DNA of 64,000 nucleotides from Desulfovibrio inopinatus DSM 10711. GTDB taxonomy: Bacteria; Desulfobacterota; Desulfovibrionia; Desulfovibrionales; Desulfovibrionaceae. Positions 44,536 to 53,929 of the stretch are shown here, piece after piece. Positions within the stretch are counted from its first letter, which is position 1; each line of letters begins with the position of its first letter. The position numbers and the translations under genes are program-made. The DNA lies in NCBI RefSeq assembly GCF_000429305.1, contig NZ_AUBP01000010.1:62001-126000 (forward strand), read 5' to 3'. Under the pieces are notes generated by a model. The model was given only the letters and a program-made list of their open reading frames with translations, was not told where the DNA came from and did no database searches.

Positions 44536-47109
44536 ATGCAACCGTTGCGCGTTTATAGCGTTATCCCGAAGCTTCCCCCAGAACTGAATCCGCTTTGGGA
44601 CTTGGCCTACAATCTGTGGTTTTCCTGGAACAAAGACATACTCGAACTGTTTGCCCAGGTAGACCAGGGATTGTGGCAGCAATGCTATGGAAATCCCATT
44701 GCCTTTCTCAATCGCTTGCCGCAAAAAACCTTGGAAGAGTTGGCGCGCGATGAGTTCTACGTTGAGCGTTTAAATGAATTGCGTAAAGATCTCATTGATT
44801 ACCAAGGGAAGAAGAACGTTTCCATTCCTTTTCCAGAAGGGGAAGCAGGAGAACCGGTTGTTGCCTACTTCAGTTTGGAATATGGTATCAGTCTCGGACT
44901 TCCGATTTACTCCGGTGGATTGGGTATCTTGGCTGGTGACCACTTGAAGTCGGCCAGTGACTTGTGCGTTCCTCTTGTCGCTATGGGGCTTGCCTACAAA
45001 CAAGGATATTTCCGGCAATATTTGACCCCGGATGGATGGCAACAGGAACGGTATCCGGTCTACGATTTCGAACAATTGCCCATGAAACCCGCTCTCGGGA
45101 AAGATGGTCGACGCGTGGTTGTTGAGTTTGAACTCAACCGTCAAAAAGTGTTGGCTCAGGTCTGGCAAGTCCAGGTCGGACGCGTGACCTTATACCTGCT
45201 TGATACGAACATGAACGAGAACCCTCCGCATTTTCGTCAGATTACTGAACGTCTGTACGGTGGGAATCTCGAAATGCGGATATGGCAGGAATATTTGCTT
45301 GGTATTGGCGGCATCAAAGCGCTGGAAATCTTGGGGTTCAAACCCAAAGTTATTCACATGAACGAAGGCCACTCCGCCTTTGCCGGGTTGGAACGTATCC
45401 GCCGATTCATGGAAGAAAACGGCCTGAGCTTTGAAGCTGCGTCTGAAATCGTTGCGTCGTCGAGTGTATTTACGACGCATACGCCTGTACCGGCGGGCAA
45501 TGACCGTTTTCCGCCCGAACTCATGCAGACATATTTTCAGGATTATGCCCAAAAGCTCGGGCTGGCATTCAAGGTTTTCCTTGGGCTTGGTCGTGAAGAT
45601 CCAAGAAACGACGCCGAACCCTTCTGCATGCCGGTTCTTGCCTTGAAGTTGTCGCGTTTCAACAACGGTGTTAGCCTGCTGCATGGACATGTTTCCCGCA
45701 ATATGTGGAAACGTGTTTGGCCGCAGTATCCCGTTGAAGATGTACCCATTGGCGCCATTACCAACGGTATTCACGTCCCGACATGGGTTGCTCCTGATTT
45801 AGCCGCATTATATGATCGATATATGGGGGCGAACTGGCGGGAAGATCCGGATTGTACTCGTGTTTTCAACCAGGTTCCAGCTATCTCCGACGCCGAACTC
45901 TGGCGTACCCATGAGCGGTTACGTGAACGCCTTGTGGATTACGCCCGGTATCGCCTGCGTGAGCAATTGCTGTCCCGTGGAGCCAACCGCAAAGAACTCG
46001 AAGCTGCCGAGGATGTCCTTGATCCACAGGCTTTGACCATCGGTTTTGCTCGCCGCTTTGCCACATACAAACGTGCTAACATGCTTCTGCAAGACCAGGA
46101 ACGTTTACTCAAGATTATGGCAGATGCCGAACGTCCTATCCAGTTCATTTTTGCGGGGAAAGCACACCCGGCCGATAATGAAGGGAAGAAAATCATTCAA
46201 CAACTTGTCCAACTCTTCAAAACTCCAGAATGCCGCTATAAAATGGTCTTTCTTGAAGATTATGACATGGAGCTGGCTTCCTATATGTATCAAGGATGCG
46301 ACGTGTGGCTGAATAACCCGCGCCGTCCCCTGGAGGCCTGCGGTACCAGTGGTATGAAAGCCATGTGCAACGGCGTACTCAATTTGTCTGTCTTGGACGG
46401 ATGGTGGGCTGAAGCCTGCACACCGGATAATGCATACGGTTGGGGAATCGGTCGTGGTGAGGAGTATGATGATACCGCGTATCAGGACTTTGTGGAAAGC
46501 CAAACGCTGTATAATCTGCTCGAAAACGAAGTGATTCCGACGTTCTACAAGCGCAGTCACGGTGGATTACCCCGTGATTGGGTCAAAAAAATGAAGAATG
46601 CCCTCAAAGATCTTGGGCCGGTCTTCAACTCACATCGTATGGTTGAAGAATATGCCAGTTCATCCTATGTTCCGGCTCTCGAAAATTATAATCATCTTGT
46701 CAAAGCGGACTACGCGGCAGCCAAGGATCTTGCTGCTTGGCGAATGGACATGATGATGAAGTGGAGCGAACTGGATATTCGCGATATCAAAGCCGTCCAA
46801 CCAGCCGACAATGTCTATGTTGGTGAGCCTATTGAGGTGACGGCCGAAGTCCATCTCGGTGGCATACGACCTGAAGATGTGCAGATTGAAATTTACGCAG
46901 GACCGTTGGATTCCGTTGGGAATTTTGCTCAACGTTACACGACGGCGATGGTCGTATCGGAAAAGCGTGACGATAACTGGTATTTGTTCAAAGGAAAAGT
47001 CGAGCCAGATGAAGCCGGTCGATTCGGTTTTACCGTGCGTATTTTACCGCACCACCCCTTGTTGCTTGATTCCCACTCGCTGGGACTCATTCGCTGGGCT
47101 TCTGCTTAA
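44536..47109 (+). CDS. glgP: Alpha-glucan (glycogen/starch) phosphorylase, DUF3417 type
   Basis: An 857-residue GT35 phosphorylase releasing glucose 1-phosphate from alpha-1,4-glucan. The N-terminal DUF3417 domain (LPPELNPLWDLAYNLWFSWN) marks the short bacterial/archaeal class. The glucan-binding/catalytic core includes YFSLEYGISLGLPIYSGGLG, ITNGIHVPTW, and the PLP-binding EACGTSGMKAMCNGVLNLS, in which the Lys forms the Schiff base. A distinct ~100-residue beta domain at the C-terminus (YVGEPIEVTAEVHLGG) resembles a carbohydrate-binding or immunoglobulin-like module. AAGGAG lies before the ATG. With the GH57 protein at 1-1625 it supports storage glucan turnover. Confidence 0.95.
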   Translation: MQPLRVYSVIPKLPPELNPLWDLAYNLWFSWNKDILELFAQVDQGLWQQCYGNPIAFLNRLPQKTLEELARDEFYVERLNELRKDLIDYQGKKNVSIPFPEGEAGEPVVAYFSLEYGISLGLPIYSGGLGILAGDHLKSASDLCVPLVAMGLAYKQGYFRQYLTPDGWQQERYPVYDFEQLPMKPALGKDGRRVVVEFELNRQKVLAQVWQVQVGRVTLYLLDTNMNENPPHFRQITERLYGGNLEMRIWQEYLLGIGGIKALEILGFKPKVIHMNEGHSAFAGLERIRRFMEENGLSFEAASEIVASSSVFTTHTPVPAGNDRFPPELMQTYFQDYAQKLGLAFKVFLGLGREDPRNDAEPFCMPVLALKLSRFNNGVSLLHGHVSRNMWKRVWPQYPVEDVPIGAITNGIHVPTWVAPDLAALYDRYMGANWREDPDCTRVFNQVPAISDAELWRTHERLRERLVDYARYRLREQLLSRGANRKELEAAEDVLDPQALTIGFARRFATYKRANMLLQDQERLLKIMADAERPIQFIFAGKAHPADNEGKKIIQQLVQLFKTPECRYKMVFLEDYDMELASYMYQGCDVWLNNPRRPLEACGTSGMKAMCNGVLNLSVLDGWWAEACTPDNAYGWGIGRGEEYDDTAYQDFVESQTLYNLLENEVIPTFYKRSHGGLPRDWVKKMKNALKDLGPVFNSHRMVEEYASSSYVPALENYNHLVKADYAAAKDLAAWRMDMMMKWSELDIRDIKAVQPADNVYVGEPIEVTAEVHLGGIRPEDVQIEIYAGPLDSVGNFAQRYTTAMVVSEKRDDNWYLFKGKVEPDEAGRFGFTVRILPHHPLLLDSHSLGLIRWASA

Positions 47110-47125
47110 TAACCCGTAACTGAAT

Positions 47126-47160
47126 ACGGCCGCGTCCCCGTGGCGGACGTGGCCGTCTTG
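47126..47160 (+). terminator. Stem-loop between glgP and pyrF
   Basis: ACGGCCGCGTCC pairs with GGACGTGGCCGT (one G-U) across CCGTGGC, followed by CTTGTATTCC. The T tract is weak, so it may attenuate rather than end transcription. Its 3' arm ends 11 bases before the pyrF ATG. Confidence 0.6.
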
Positions 47161-47166
47161 TATTCC

Positions 47167-47901
47167 ATGCCTGAAACATCCATTGCTCTTCGTGATCGTG
47201 TCATTGTTGCTCTTGATTGTGACAGCCTGGACAAAGCCGAGCATCTTGTTCGTCTGTTACGTGATAAAACCCGCTTTTTCAAAGTCGGTTTGCAACTCTT
47301 TCTTGCCCAAGGACATCGCGTCCTCGACATGCTGCGTCATCACGATTGTCGCATCATGCTTGACCTCAAACTCCATGATATTCCGCAAACCGTTCGTCTG
47401 GCATTGGAAGCTCTCGCCGGACGCCAACTGGATTTTGTCACCGTTCATGGTGAATTTCCTGTGATTGCGGCTGCTGCTGAAGCTGAAATTGATTTCGGCG
47501 TTCTTGCTGTGACGGTTTTAACGAGTCTCTCTCAAGATGATTTGGCTCGATCTGGCATCACCCTGTCAGTTGACGAACTTGTTGAAGTACGTGCTCGAGC
47601 AGCAATTGCAGCCGGGCTGACGGGTGTCGTTGCTTCGGCCCGTGAAGCCGCATTCTTGCGGACACAATTGGGGAACGATCCGCAGTTGCCTTCACCGTTT
47701 ACCATCGTGACGCCAGGAATTCGACCAGCTGGTGGAAACGTTGGAGATCAAAAGCGCGTTTGTACCCCGGCTGATGCCATTCGACGTGGTGCTGATCATC
47801 TTGTCATTGGAAGGCCAATAACTCATGCTCCCGACCCTGTTTGCGCTCTTGTGGATATTCTGGAAGAGATTAAGACGGAGCACAACGAGAAAGCCTCATA
47901 A
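47167..47901 (+). CDS. pyrF: Orotidine 5'-phosphate decarboxylase
   Basis: PyrF makes UMP in pyrimidine synthesis. The 244-residue protein has VIVALDCDSLDKAEHLV, the catalytic segment IMLDLKLHDIPQTVRLALEAL (the Asp-x-Lys-x-x-Asp-Ile-Pro core), FVTVHGEF and TPGIRPAGGNVGDQKRV near the end, which binds phosphate. I chose the ATG at 47167; a GTG at 47140 would lie inside the hairpin that follows glgP and extends past the family length. Confidence 0.95.
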   Translation: MPETSIALRDRVIVALDCDSLDKAEHLVRLLRDKTRFFKVGLQLFLAQGHRVLDMLRHHDCRIMLDLKLHDIPQTVRLALEALAGRQLDFVTVHGEFPVIAAAAEAEIDFGVLAVTVLTSLSQDDLARSGITLSVDELVEVRARAAIAAGLTGVVASAREAAFLRTQLGNDPQLPSPFTIVTPGIRPAGGNVGDQKRVCTPADAIRRGADHLVIGRPITHAPDPVCALVDILEEIKTEHNEKAS

Positions 47902-48058
47902 TCTTGCATCTGGTCTTCCATAGATCAGAATGTCATGCCAATGAGAGAGATGCGTATGACGTAACGTTCCTGCTTGTTTATTCGACACACAATGCAAAAA
48001 GTCGTGAGAGAGTCAGCTCAATTGAAAGAGCATGTGACAAATTTGTGTCGTTCTTATC

Positions 48059-48146
48059 TTTTTCCCCTTTAAAATGATGTAACAGGGGGAAAAATAGGGT
48101 GCCGACCAGGAAAAGCGTTTGACAAATCTCACTGCTTCGATACATA
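48059..48146 (+). promoter_or_regulatory. Hairpin and candidate promoter upstream of the S1-domain gene
   Basis: TTTTTCCCC (48059-48067) pairs with GGGGAAAAA (48086-48094). Downstream, TTGACA (48119-48124), 16 bases, and TACATA (48141-48146) would give a leader of about 45 bases. The rest of the gap 47902-48197 shows no gene. Confidence 0.4.
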
Positions 48147-48197
48147 GCCGCAAATCGTCCGGCAATCGGACAGTTCATTCAAGGGAGAATTGGTCAT

Positions 48198-49661
48198 ATG
48201 GGTGAAGACAACGTCACGTCCAACGGGGAAGAGAGCTTTGCCGCCATGTTTGAGGCGTCTTTGGCGGAAACGGGCAAAGACCTGAACATCGGCGACAAGG
48301 TGGAAGCCAAAATTATTTCCATCGGGGAAACGGCTGTGTTTTTCGATGTCGGCGTCAAGCTCGACGGCATGGCCGAAAAAGAGGAGCTGCTTGACGAAAA
48401 CGGCGAATTCCCGTTCCAGGAAGGCGACGTCATCGAACTCTTCGTGGTCAAGAAAACCAAAGATGAGCTTGTGCTCTCCAAAGCACTCGCCGGAGTTGGT
48501 GGACTTAATCAGCTTCAAGATGCGTTTGAAGCGAAGATTCCCGTTGAAGGCAAAGTCAAAGCGGTACGGAAAGGTGGATTTGATGTAGAAGTTTTCCACC
48601 GCCGGGCTTTTTGTCCGGTCAGCCAGATTGACGCCATTTTTGTGGAAGATCAGGATGCCTATGTGGGAGAGTCCTTTTTATTCGAAATTATCAAGTTCGA
48701 GAATGGGGGCAAAAATATTGTGCTCTCACGGCGCAAGCTGCTCGAACGTGAACGCGAAGCTCAGGCTCAAGCATTTTTCGAAGATGTGAAGGAAGGCGAC
48801 GTGGTCGAAGGAACGGTCATGCGTCTTATGCCGTACGGTGCTTTTGTGGAACTTATTCCCGGCACCGAAGGTATGGTCCACATTTCGGAATTGTCGTGGG
48901 GACGCATTGCCGAACCCGCTGAAGCGGTTTCTGTTGGACAGCAGGTTTCCGTCAAAGTGTTGTCCATTGGCGACGGCGACAAGGGCAGAAAGAAAATCAG
49001 CCTGTCCATCAAACAAGCGCAAGCCGACCCGTGGGAAACCATTGGCGATACATTCAACGTGGGCCAAAAAACGACGGGCAAGATCGTACGGTTGGCCGAT
49101 TTCGGTGCGTTTGTCGAAATTGCTCCCGGCATTGAAGGACTCGTCCACGTCAGTGAAATCAGCTACGTGAAGCGGGTGCATAAGCCCGAAGATGAATTGA
49201 GCGCTGGGCAGTCCGTTTCCGTTTTGATTAAAGATATCGATCTCGATAAAAAACGTATTTCTCTTTCCATCAAAGATGCCGAAGGCGATCCGTGGTTGGA
49301 TGTGGCCGATAAATACAAGTCTGGCCAGACGGTTACCGGTACGGTTGAAAAGATGGAACGGTTTGGGCTGTTTGTTTCGCTTGAACCTGGTATCACCGGC
49401 CTGCTGCCGAAGTCGAAGATTGCGGAAGCGGTCAACGCCAAAGAGTTGTCCAATGCCCGGCCCGGTGATAGTGTGGAATTGTGTGTGGAATCGGTCAAAC
49501 CTGAGGAACGCAAGATCAGTCTTGCACCAACGGAATCGACCACAGTCGAAAAATCCGACTGGAAACCCCATGCCAAACCTCAGAGAATGGAATCGAACGG
49601 CGGTTTCGGCGGTTTGTTGGGAGAAAAACTTCAAGCTGCTTTGAACAACAAAAACTCGTAG
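48198..49661 (+). CDS. S1 RNA-binding domain protein, five S1 repeats
   Basis: A 487-residue protein with about five OB-fold S1 repeats (near 30-97, 110-180, 197-268, 282-355, 369-440), shown by LKV/GTV..(F)GAFVE.. and HISEL/HVSEI..SISL-type cores. Repeat 3 (YGAFVELIPGTEGMVHISEL) and repeat 4 (FGAFVEIAPGIEGLVHVSEI) are the most typical. E. coli RpsA has six repeats and 557 residues, so this is a shorter S1-like protein; it may be the ribosomal S1 of this lineage or a paralogue. The N-terminal ~30 residues are acidic. It starts with the ATG at 48198 and ends in a strong terminator before ettA. Confidence 0.85.
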   Translation: MGEDNVTSNGEESFAAMFEASLAETGKDLNIGDKVEAKIISIGETAVFFDVGVKLDGMAEKEELLDENGEFPFQEGDVIELFVVKKTKDELVLSKALAGVGGLNQLQDAFEAKIPVEGKVKAVRKGGFDVEVFHRRAFCPVSQIDAIFVEDQDAYVGESFLFEIIKFENGGKNIVLSRRKLLEREREAQAQAFFEDVKEGDVVEGTVMRLMPYGAFVELIPGTEGMVHISELSWGRIAEPAEAVSVGQQVSVKVLSIGDGDKGRKKISLSIKQAQADPWETIGDTFNVGQKTTGKIVRLADFGAFVEIAPGIEGLVHVSEISYVKRVHKPEDELSAGQSVSVLIKDIDLDKKRISLSIKDAEGDPWLDVADKYKSGQTVTGTVEKMERFGLFVSLEPGITGLLPKSKIAEAVNAKELSNARPGDSVELCVESVKPEERKISLAPTESTTVEKSDWKPHAKPQRMESNGGFGGLLGEKLQAALNNKNS

Positions 49662-49698
49662 CCACCGCCTGCCGGTTTTTCCCCATCTTGTATTGAGT

Positions 49699-49731
49699 CG
49701 TAGCGGTCCCGCATGATGCGGGACCGCTACG
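49699..49731 (+). terminator. Stem-loop after the S1-domain gene
   Basis: CGTAGCGGTCCCGCA pairs perfectly with TGCGGGACCGCTACG over 15 bp with a 3-base loop, followed by GTTTCAG, a very weak T tract. Confidence 0.75.
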
Positions 49732-49783
49732 GTTTCAGACCTGTGCCTGAAGTACAGACATACCCACACCGGAGGTCCAAGTC

Positions 49784-51466
49784 ATGAGCGCGGACGACAA
49801 AAAAGTCATCTATTCGATGATTAAAGTCAGTAAGTTTTTCGATAAAAAACCAATTATTCAAGATATTTCTCTTTCGTATTTCTATGGAGCCAAAATCGGT
49901 GTGCTCGGTCTGAACGGATCGGGGAAAAGTACATTACTGAAAATTCTTGCCGGTGTGGACAAGGACTTTCAAGGTAAGACTGTGCTCGCTCCTGGATACA
50001 CCATTGGGTATCTCGAACAAGAGCCATTGGCCAACGAAACGCGGACGGTTCGTGAAGTTGTTGAAGAAGGTGCTGCCGAGACCGTGGCTTTGCTCAAAGA
50101 GTTCGAAGATATCAACAACAAGTTTGCCGAACCCATGGAAGCTGACGAGATGGATGCACTCATTGCTCGTCAAGCAGAGGTTCAGGAGAAACTTGATGCG
50201 CTTGATGCGTGGGATCTGGACAGCCGGCTCGACATGGCGATGGATGCTCTTCGGTGTCCTCCGCCGGATATGCCACTTGATAAGGTCTCCGGTGGTGAAC
50301 GTCGTCGTGTTGCCTTGTGTCGGTTGTTGCTGAAAAAGCCCGATATTTTGCTTTTGGACGAACCAACGAACCACCTTGATGCCGAATCCGTCGCCTGGCT
50401 TGAACATTTTCTCCACAATTATCCAGGTACCATCATTGCTGTTACACACGACCGATATTTTCTCGATAATGTTGCCGGCTGGATTCTTGAGCTCGATCGT
50501 GGTCGCGGCATTCCTTACAAAGGAAATTATTCCTCCTGGTTGGAGCAGAAGAAAAAACGTCTGGCTCACGAAGAAAAAACCGAATCGCAACGACAGAAAA
50601 CTTTGGAACGCGAATTGGAATGGATCAAGATGAGCCCACGTGGCCGTCATGCCAAATCGAAAGCGCGTATCAACAAGTACGAAGCGATGTTGTCCGAGCA
50701 GGGCGAGAAACAATCCAAAGAATTGGAAATTTTCATTCCAGCTGGACCGCGTTTGGGCAAGAAGGTCATTGAATTCGACAAGGTGACCAAGGGCTACGAT
50801 GATCGTTTGCTTGTGGAAGACCTCACCTTTGCGGTGCCAGCCGGGGGGATTGTCGGCATCATTGGTCCAAACGGGGCCGGGAAAACGACGTTGTTCCGGA
50901 TGATTGCCGGGCTTGAACAACCGGATTCAGGCAACATCAGCATAGGGGACAGTGTCAAACTCGCCTTTGTTGACCAACATCGTGACACTTTGGATGCGGA
51001 TAAAACCGTTTGGGAAGTCATTAGTGAAGGATATGACACCATCAAACTGGGCAGCCGTGAAGTCAATTCACGTGCGTATGTCGGGCGTTTCAACTTATCC
51101 GGTTCGGATCAGCAAAAGAAAGTTGGCTTGTTGTCCGGTGGGGAACGCAACCGTGTTCACCTGGCCCGCATGCTCAAAGAGGGAGCCAATGTGCTTCTTC
51201 TTGACGAACCGACCAACGATTTAGACGTGAATACGATGCGCGCTCTGGAAGATGCTCTGATGGATTTTGCCGGTTGTGCTCTTATCATCAGCCACGATCG
51301 CTGGTTCCTTGACCGAATTGCCACGCATATTCTCGACTTTGAAGGCGATTCTCACGCCGTATTCTTTGATGGAAACTATACGGAATACGAAGCGGATAAA
51401 AAAGAACGATTGGGCAAAGAGGCTGAACAACCGCATCGGATAAAATACCGCCGGTTTTCACGCTAG
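49784..51466 (+). CDS. ettA: ABC-F translational throttle ATPase EttA
   Basis: A 560-residue soluble tandem-ATPase of the ABC-F family that gates the ribosomal E site in response to ADP/ATP ratio. Domain 1: GLNGSGKSTLL (Walker A), VSGGERRRVALCRLLL (signature) and LLDEPTNHLDAESVAWLE. The EttA-type arm and linker follow (WIKMSPRGRHAKSKARINKY). Domain 2: GPNGAGKTTLF, LSGGERNRVHLARML and LLDEPTNDLDVNTMRALE. No membrane segments are present. The start region MSADDKKVIYSMIKVSKFFD matches EttA. The gene ends before a strong terminator. Confidence 0.96.
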   Translation: MSADDKKVIYSMIKVSKFFDKKPIIQDISLSYFYGAKIGVLGLNGSGKSTLLKILAGVDKDFQGKTVLAPGYTIGYLEQEPLANETRTVREVVEEGAAETVALLKEFEDINNKFAEPMEADEMDALIARQAEVQEKLDALDAWDLDSRLDMAMDALRCPPPDMPLDKVSGGERRRVALCRLLLKKPDILLLDEPTNHLDAESVAWLEHFLHNYPGTIIAVTHDRYFLDNVAGWILELDRGRGIPYKGNYSSWLEQKKKRLAHEEKTESQRQKTLERELEWIKMSPRGRHAKSKARINKYEAMLSEQGEKQSKELEIFIPAGPRLGKKVIEFDKVTKGYDDRLLVEDLTFAVPAGGIVGIIGPNGAGKTTLFRMIAGLEQPDSGNISIGDSVKLAFVDQHRDTLDADKTVWEVISEGYDTIKLGSREVNSRAYVGRFNLSGSDQQKKVGLLSGGERNRVHLARMLKEGANVLLLDEPTNDLDVNTMRALEDALMDFAGCALIISHDRWFLDRIATHILDFEGDSHAVFFDGNYTEYEADKKERLGKEAEQPHRIKYRRFSR

Positions 51467-51509
51467 TCTGAATTCAGCGTTTCATACACGACCACAGTAT
51501 ATATATGGC

Positions 51510-51545
51510 AAAGGCGCACCTGCAAAAAGCGGGTGCGCCTTTTTT
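51510..51545 (+). terminator. Terminator of ettA
   Basis: AAAGGCGCACC pairs perfectly with GGTGCGCCTTT across about ten bases and continues into TTTTTTGC. Confidence 0.92.
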
Positions 51546-51731
51546 GCTTTCATCCGACACGTCTTCTGTTTGCGATGTTAAAAGTATGTCCTGCCCGAAT
51601 TGTTAGCCGTGTTTGAGGCTTTGAAGTGGTTATCTATGAGCGAGAATTTGCTTGTGCCGGATGATTCTTTGTTGAGGGAATTGCAAAAAGAAAAAATTTT
51701 TTTTGTGAGATGATTTTGGTAATAAAAGCTG

Positions 51732-51763
51732 CTTATTGAAAAAAAACTCGTTTTTTCAATAAG
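51732..51763 (+). repeat. AT-rich perfect inverted repeat 1 in the sugar-locus leader
   Basis: CTTATTGAAAAAA and TTTTTTCAATAAG are 13-base arms with a 6-base loop, within the 450-base AT-rich region (51546-51992) that holds no gene. It may be a terminator or regulator site. Confidence 0.6.
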
Positions 51764-51859
51764 ATCATCACCAACAAAAAAGGAGAAACGGTTTGAGAGA
51801 AGCAACCTCCCTCTCTGAAGACGCTTTTTTGCGTTGAAGTCATGTCTACTGGCGAATGA

Positions 51860-51901
51860 TTTTTCTTTTTATTTTTGGATAGTTAAAAATAAAAAGAAAA
51901 A
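51860..51901 (+). repeat. AT-rich perfect inverted repeat 2 in the sugar-locus leader
   Basis: TTTTTCTTTTTATTTTT pairs with its 17-base complement across GGATAGTT. Downstream, GAGGA-TAG-TCCTC (about 51915) and GAAAGAAA-TTTCTTTC (51934-51953) add smaller repeats before the rpiR start. Confidence 0.6.
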
Positions 51902-51992
51902 TTCACTGTTGACAGAGGATAGTCCTCGCTCTAGAAAGAAAAAAATTTCTTTCAAATTGAGCGATCAATCAATTAAAAAAGAAAAAAATTTT

Positions 51993-52838
51993 ATGACAAA
52001 GCTCATTCCGACCATACGCAAAAAACTGAAGACAATGACAAAGACACAACAAGCGATAAGCCGATTTATCACGGAGTGTCCGGATAAAGTTGTAAAAATG
52101 TCAATTTCGCAATTGGCTGAAGCCTGTGGAGCCAAGAGTGAGGCGACGATTGTTCGCTATTATCGTCAACTTGGCTTGAGCAGTTACAACGATCTTAAAG
52201 TGAGCTTGGCCGCGGAACTTGCCGAAAATTCATACTACCGGACATATGAGGATATTACAGGCCAAGATAGTCTGGATACCCTGAAGCAAAAGATCTTTAA
52301 TGGTGCAATACGGACGCTTGACGCCAACTTGTCGCTTCTTGATACGTCCAGACTCGAAACTGCTTTGGATTTACTCCACAACGCCGGCCGTGTGTTTTTT
52401 CTCGGCTTCGCCATTTCGGCTGCTCTTGCCGATATGGCCTCGTTTAAATTTTCCAAGTTGTTACCCAATTGCCGTTCCATGTGTGATCCGCACGTGACGG
52501 CGACCGTATTGGCACACCCTCTGCCTGGAGACGTGGTGTTTGCCATATCGCATTCCGGAGAAAGCAAAGATTTGATCATTCCGGTTGAGAAAGTGAAACC
52601 GATTGTGAAGGTGATTGCCCTGACGGTGTCGGAGGATTCTCCTCTGGCTAAGATTGCCGACGTCGTTATTACCAATGTTTCCGATGAGATGACGTACAGG
52701 ACTGATGCCGCCATGACACGGATTGTACAGATGGCCATTGTCGAAACATTGTATATCGGTATGTGCATTCGAATGGGGCAACCCGCTCTGGATGCGCTGC
52801 AAACGGCGTACAAGGCCACTTCCTATTTGAAATACTAA
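51993..52838 (+). CDS. RpiR family transcriptional regulator with SIS domain
   Basis: A 281-residue regulator: N-terminal HTH-6 domain (residues 1-77; KLKTMTKTQQAISRFITECP, ISQLAEACGAKSEATIVRYY) and a C-terminal SIS sugar-phosphate-binding domain (about 125-255; GRVFFLGFAISAALADMASF, FAISHSGESKDLIIPVEKVK). RpiR proteins sense phosphorylated sugars. The start at 51993 has no clear Shine-Dalgarno (AAAGAAAAAAATTTT precedes it), and the frame is open upstream to 51834 through the repeats. It is first in the locus of dehydrogenase, kinase, ABC transporter and DeoC and most likely controls it. Confidence 0.9.
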   Translation: MTKLIPTIRKKLKTMTKTQQAISRFITECPDKVVKMSISQLAEACGAKSEATIVRYYRQLGLSSYNDLKVSLAAELAENSYYRTYEDITGQDSLDTLKQKIFNGAIRTLDANLSLLDTSRLETALDLLHNAGRVFFLGFAISAALADMASFKFSKLLPNCRSMCDPHVTATVLAHPLPGDVVFAISHSGESKDLIIPVEKVKPIVKVIALTVSEDSPLAKIADVVITNVSDEMTYRTDAAMTRIVQMAIVETLYIGMCIRMGQPALDALQTAYKATSYLKY

Positions 52839-52858
52839 CAAACAAAGGAATTTGACAC

Positions 52859-53914
52859 ATGCAACTCCCCGAAACAATGAAGGCGCTCAAACTCTATGCA
52901 CCGGGCGACATTCGTTTTGAAACTGTTCCACTGGCGGACATCAAACCGAATGAGGCGCTCGTCAACGTCAAAGCCTGCGGTGTATGCGGATCGGACATTC
53001 CACGGTTACTGACACACGGTGCGCACCGTGCTGAACTGATTCCCGGTCATGAGTTTTCCGGCGTTGTCGTTGCCGTTGGGGATGATGTCGATACAGTGGC
53101 TCCGGGGCAGCGCATTGTTGCCGCACCGTTGATTCCCTGCATGGAATGCGAGTGGTGCAATAAAGGGCACTATTCGTTGTGTGTCAAATATGACTACCTT
53201 GGATCCCGTTCCGATGGAGCCATGGCCGAATATGTTCGGGTTCCCAAAGCGAACCTGATTCCTTTACCTGATGTGGTTAGTTTTGAAGCAGGTGCCATGG
53301 TCGACCCGGCCGCCAACGCCGTTCATGCTCTCGATAAAGCTGACATTACGGAAGACTCCACCGTTGTCATTATGGGCTGCGGTCCCATTGGATTGTTCGC
53401 GGTGCAATTGGCACGTCATCTTGGCGCTAAGATTGTCATCGGCGTGGATGTCGATGACAAGAAATTGGATATTGCGAAAGTTGCCGGATGTTCTCACGTC
53501 ATCAACAGCCGTAATGAAGACCCCATCGAGGCTATCAAAACAATCACCAATGGTGGTGCCGATGTATTGCTTGATGCCTCGGGGGTTGCCATTGCGCAAC
53601 ATCAAGCCATTCTCGCTGCAGCCAACCACGGCACCATCATCTTTCTCGGTATATCCCACGATAGTCTGGAACTGAGTGAAAAGGCGGTTGACCGTATCCT
53701 TCGTGGTGAATTGCTCATCAAGGGGAGCTGGAATTCGTTTTCCAACCCCTTCCCAGGACACGAATGGACCCAAAGTGTTGATTTGATGCAAAAGGGTGTT
53801 TTTTTTGATCCTTCGTTCATCAGCCACCGTTTACGCCTTGAAGAAGGACCGGAATTTTTTGCCAATTTGGCGAAAGAGCGGTTCTATTTCAATAAAATCA
53901 TGTTTCTGCCTTGA
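52859..53914 (+). CDS. Zinc-dependent sugar-alcohol/sorbitol-type dehydrogenase (MDR)
   Basis: A 351-residue medium-chain dehydrogenase/reductase. The catalytic zinc site is ACGVCGSD (Cys40) with GHEFSG (His, Glu); the structural zinc cysteines form CMECEWCNKGHYSLC; the Rossmann motif GCGPIGLFAVQLARHLGA binds NAD(H). It resembles galactitol-1-phosphate, threonine and L-iditol dehydrogenases, which oxidise a secondary alcohol to a ketose. AAAGGA precedes the ATG. It would convert an imported polyol to a ketose for the kinase encoded 15 bases downstream. Confidence 0.88.
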   Translation: MQLPETMKALKLYAPGDIRFETVPLADIKPNEALVNVKACGVCGSDIPRLLTHGAHRAELIPGHEFSGVVVAVGDDVDTVAPGQRIVAAPLIPCMECEWCNKGHYSLCVKYDYLGSRSDGAMAEYVRVPKANLIPLPDVVSFEAGAMVDPAANAVHALDKADITEDSTVVIMGCGPIGLFAVQLARHLGAKIVIGVDVDDKKLDIAKVAGCSHVINSRNEDPIEAIKTITNGGADVLLDASGVAIAQHQAILAAANHGTIIFLGISHDSLELSEKAVDRILRGELLIKGSWNSFSNPFPGHEWTQSVDLMQKGVFFDPSFISHRLRLEEGPEFFANLAKERFYFNKIMFLP

Positions 53915-53929
53915 CCTGTGGAGAGCGCA

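Noticed and set aside
49934-50920. 328-residue minus-strand open frame; a similar 347-residue one at 48726-49769
   Set aside because: Both are shadows of ettA and the S1-domain gene, respectively, caused by codon composition; the plus-strand genes are unambiguous.
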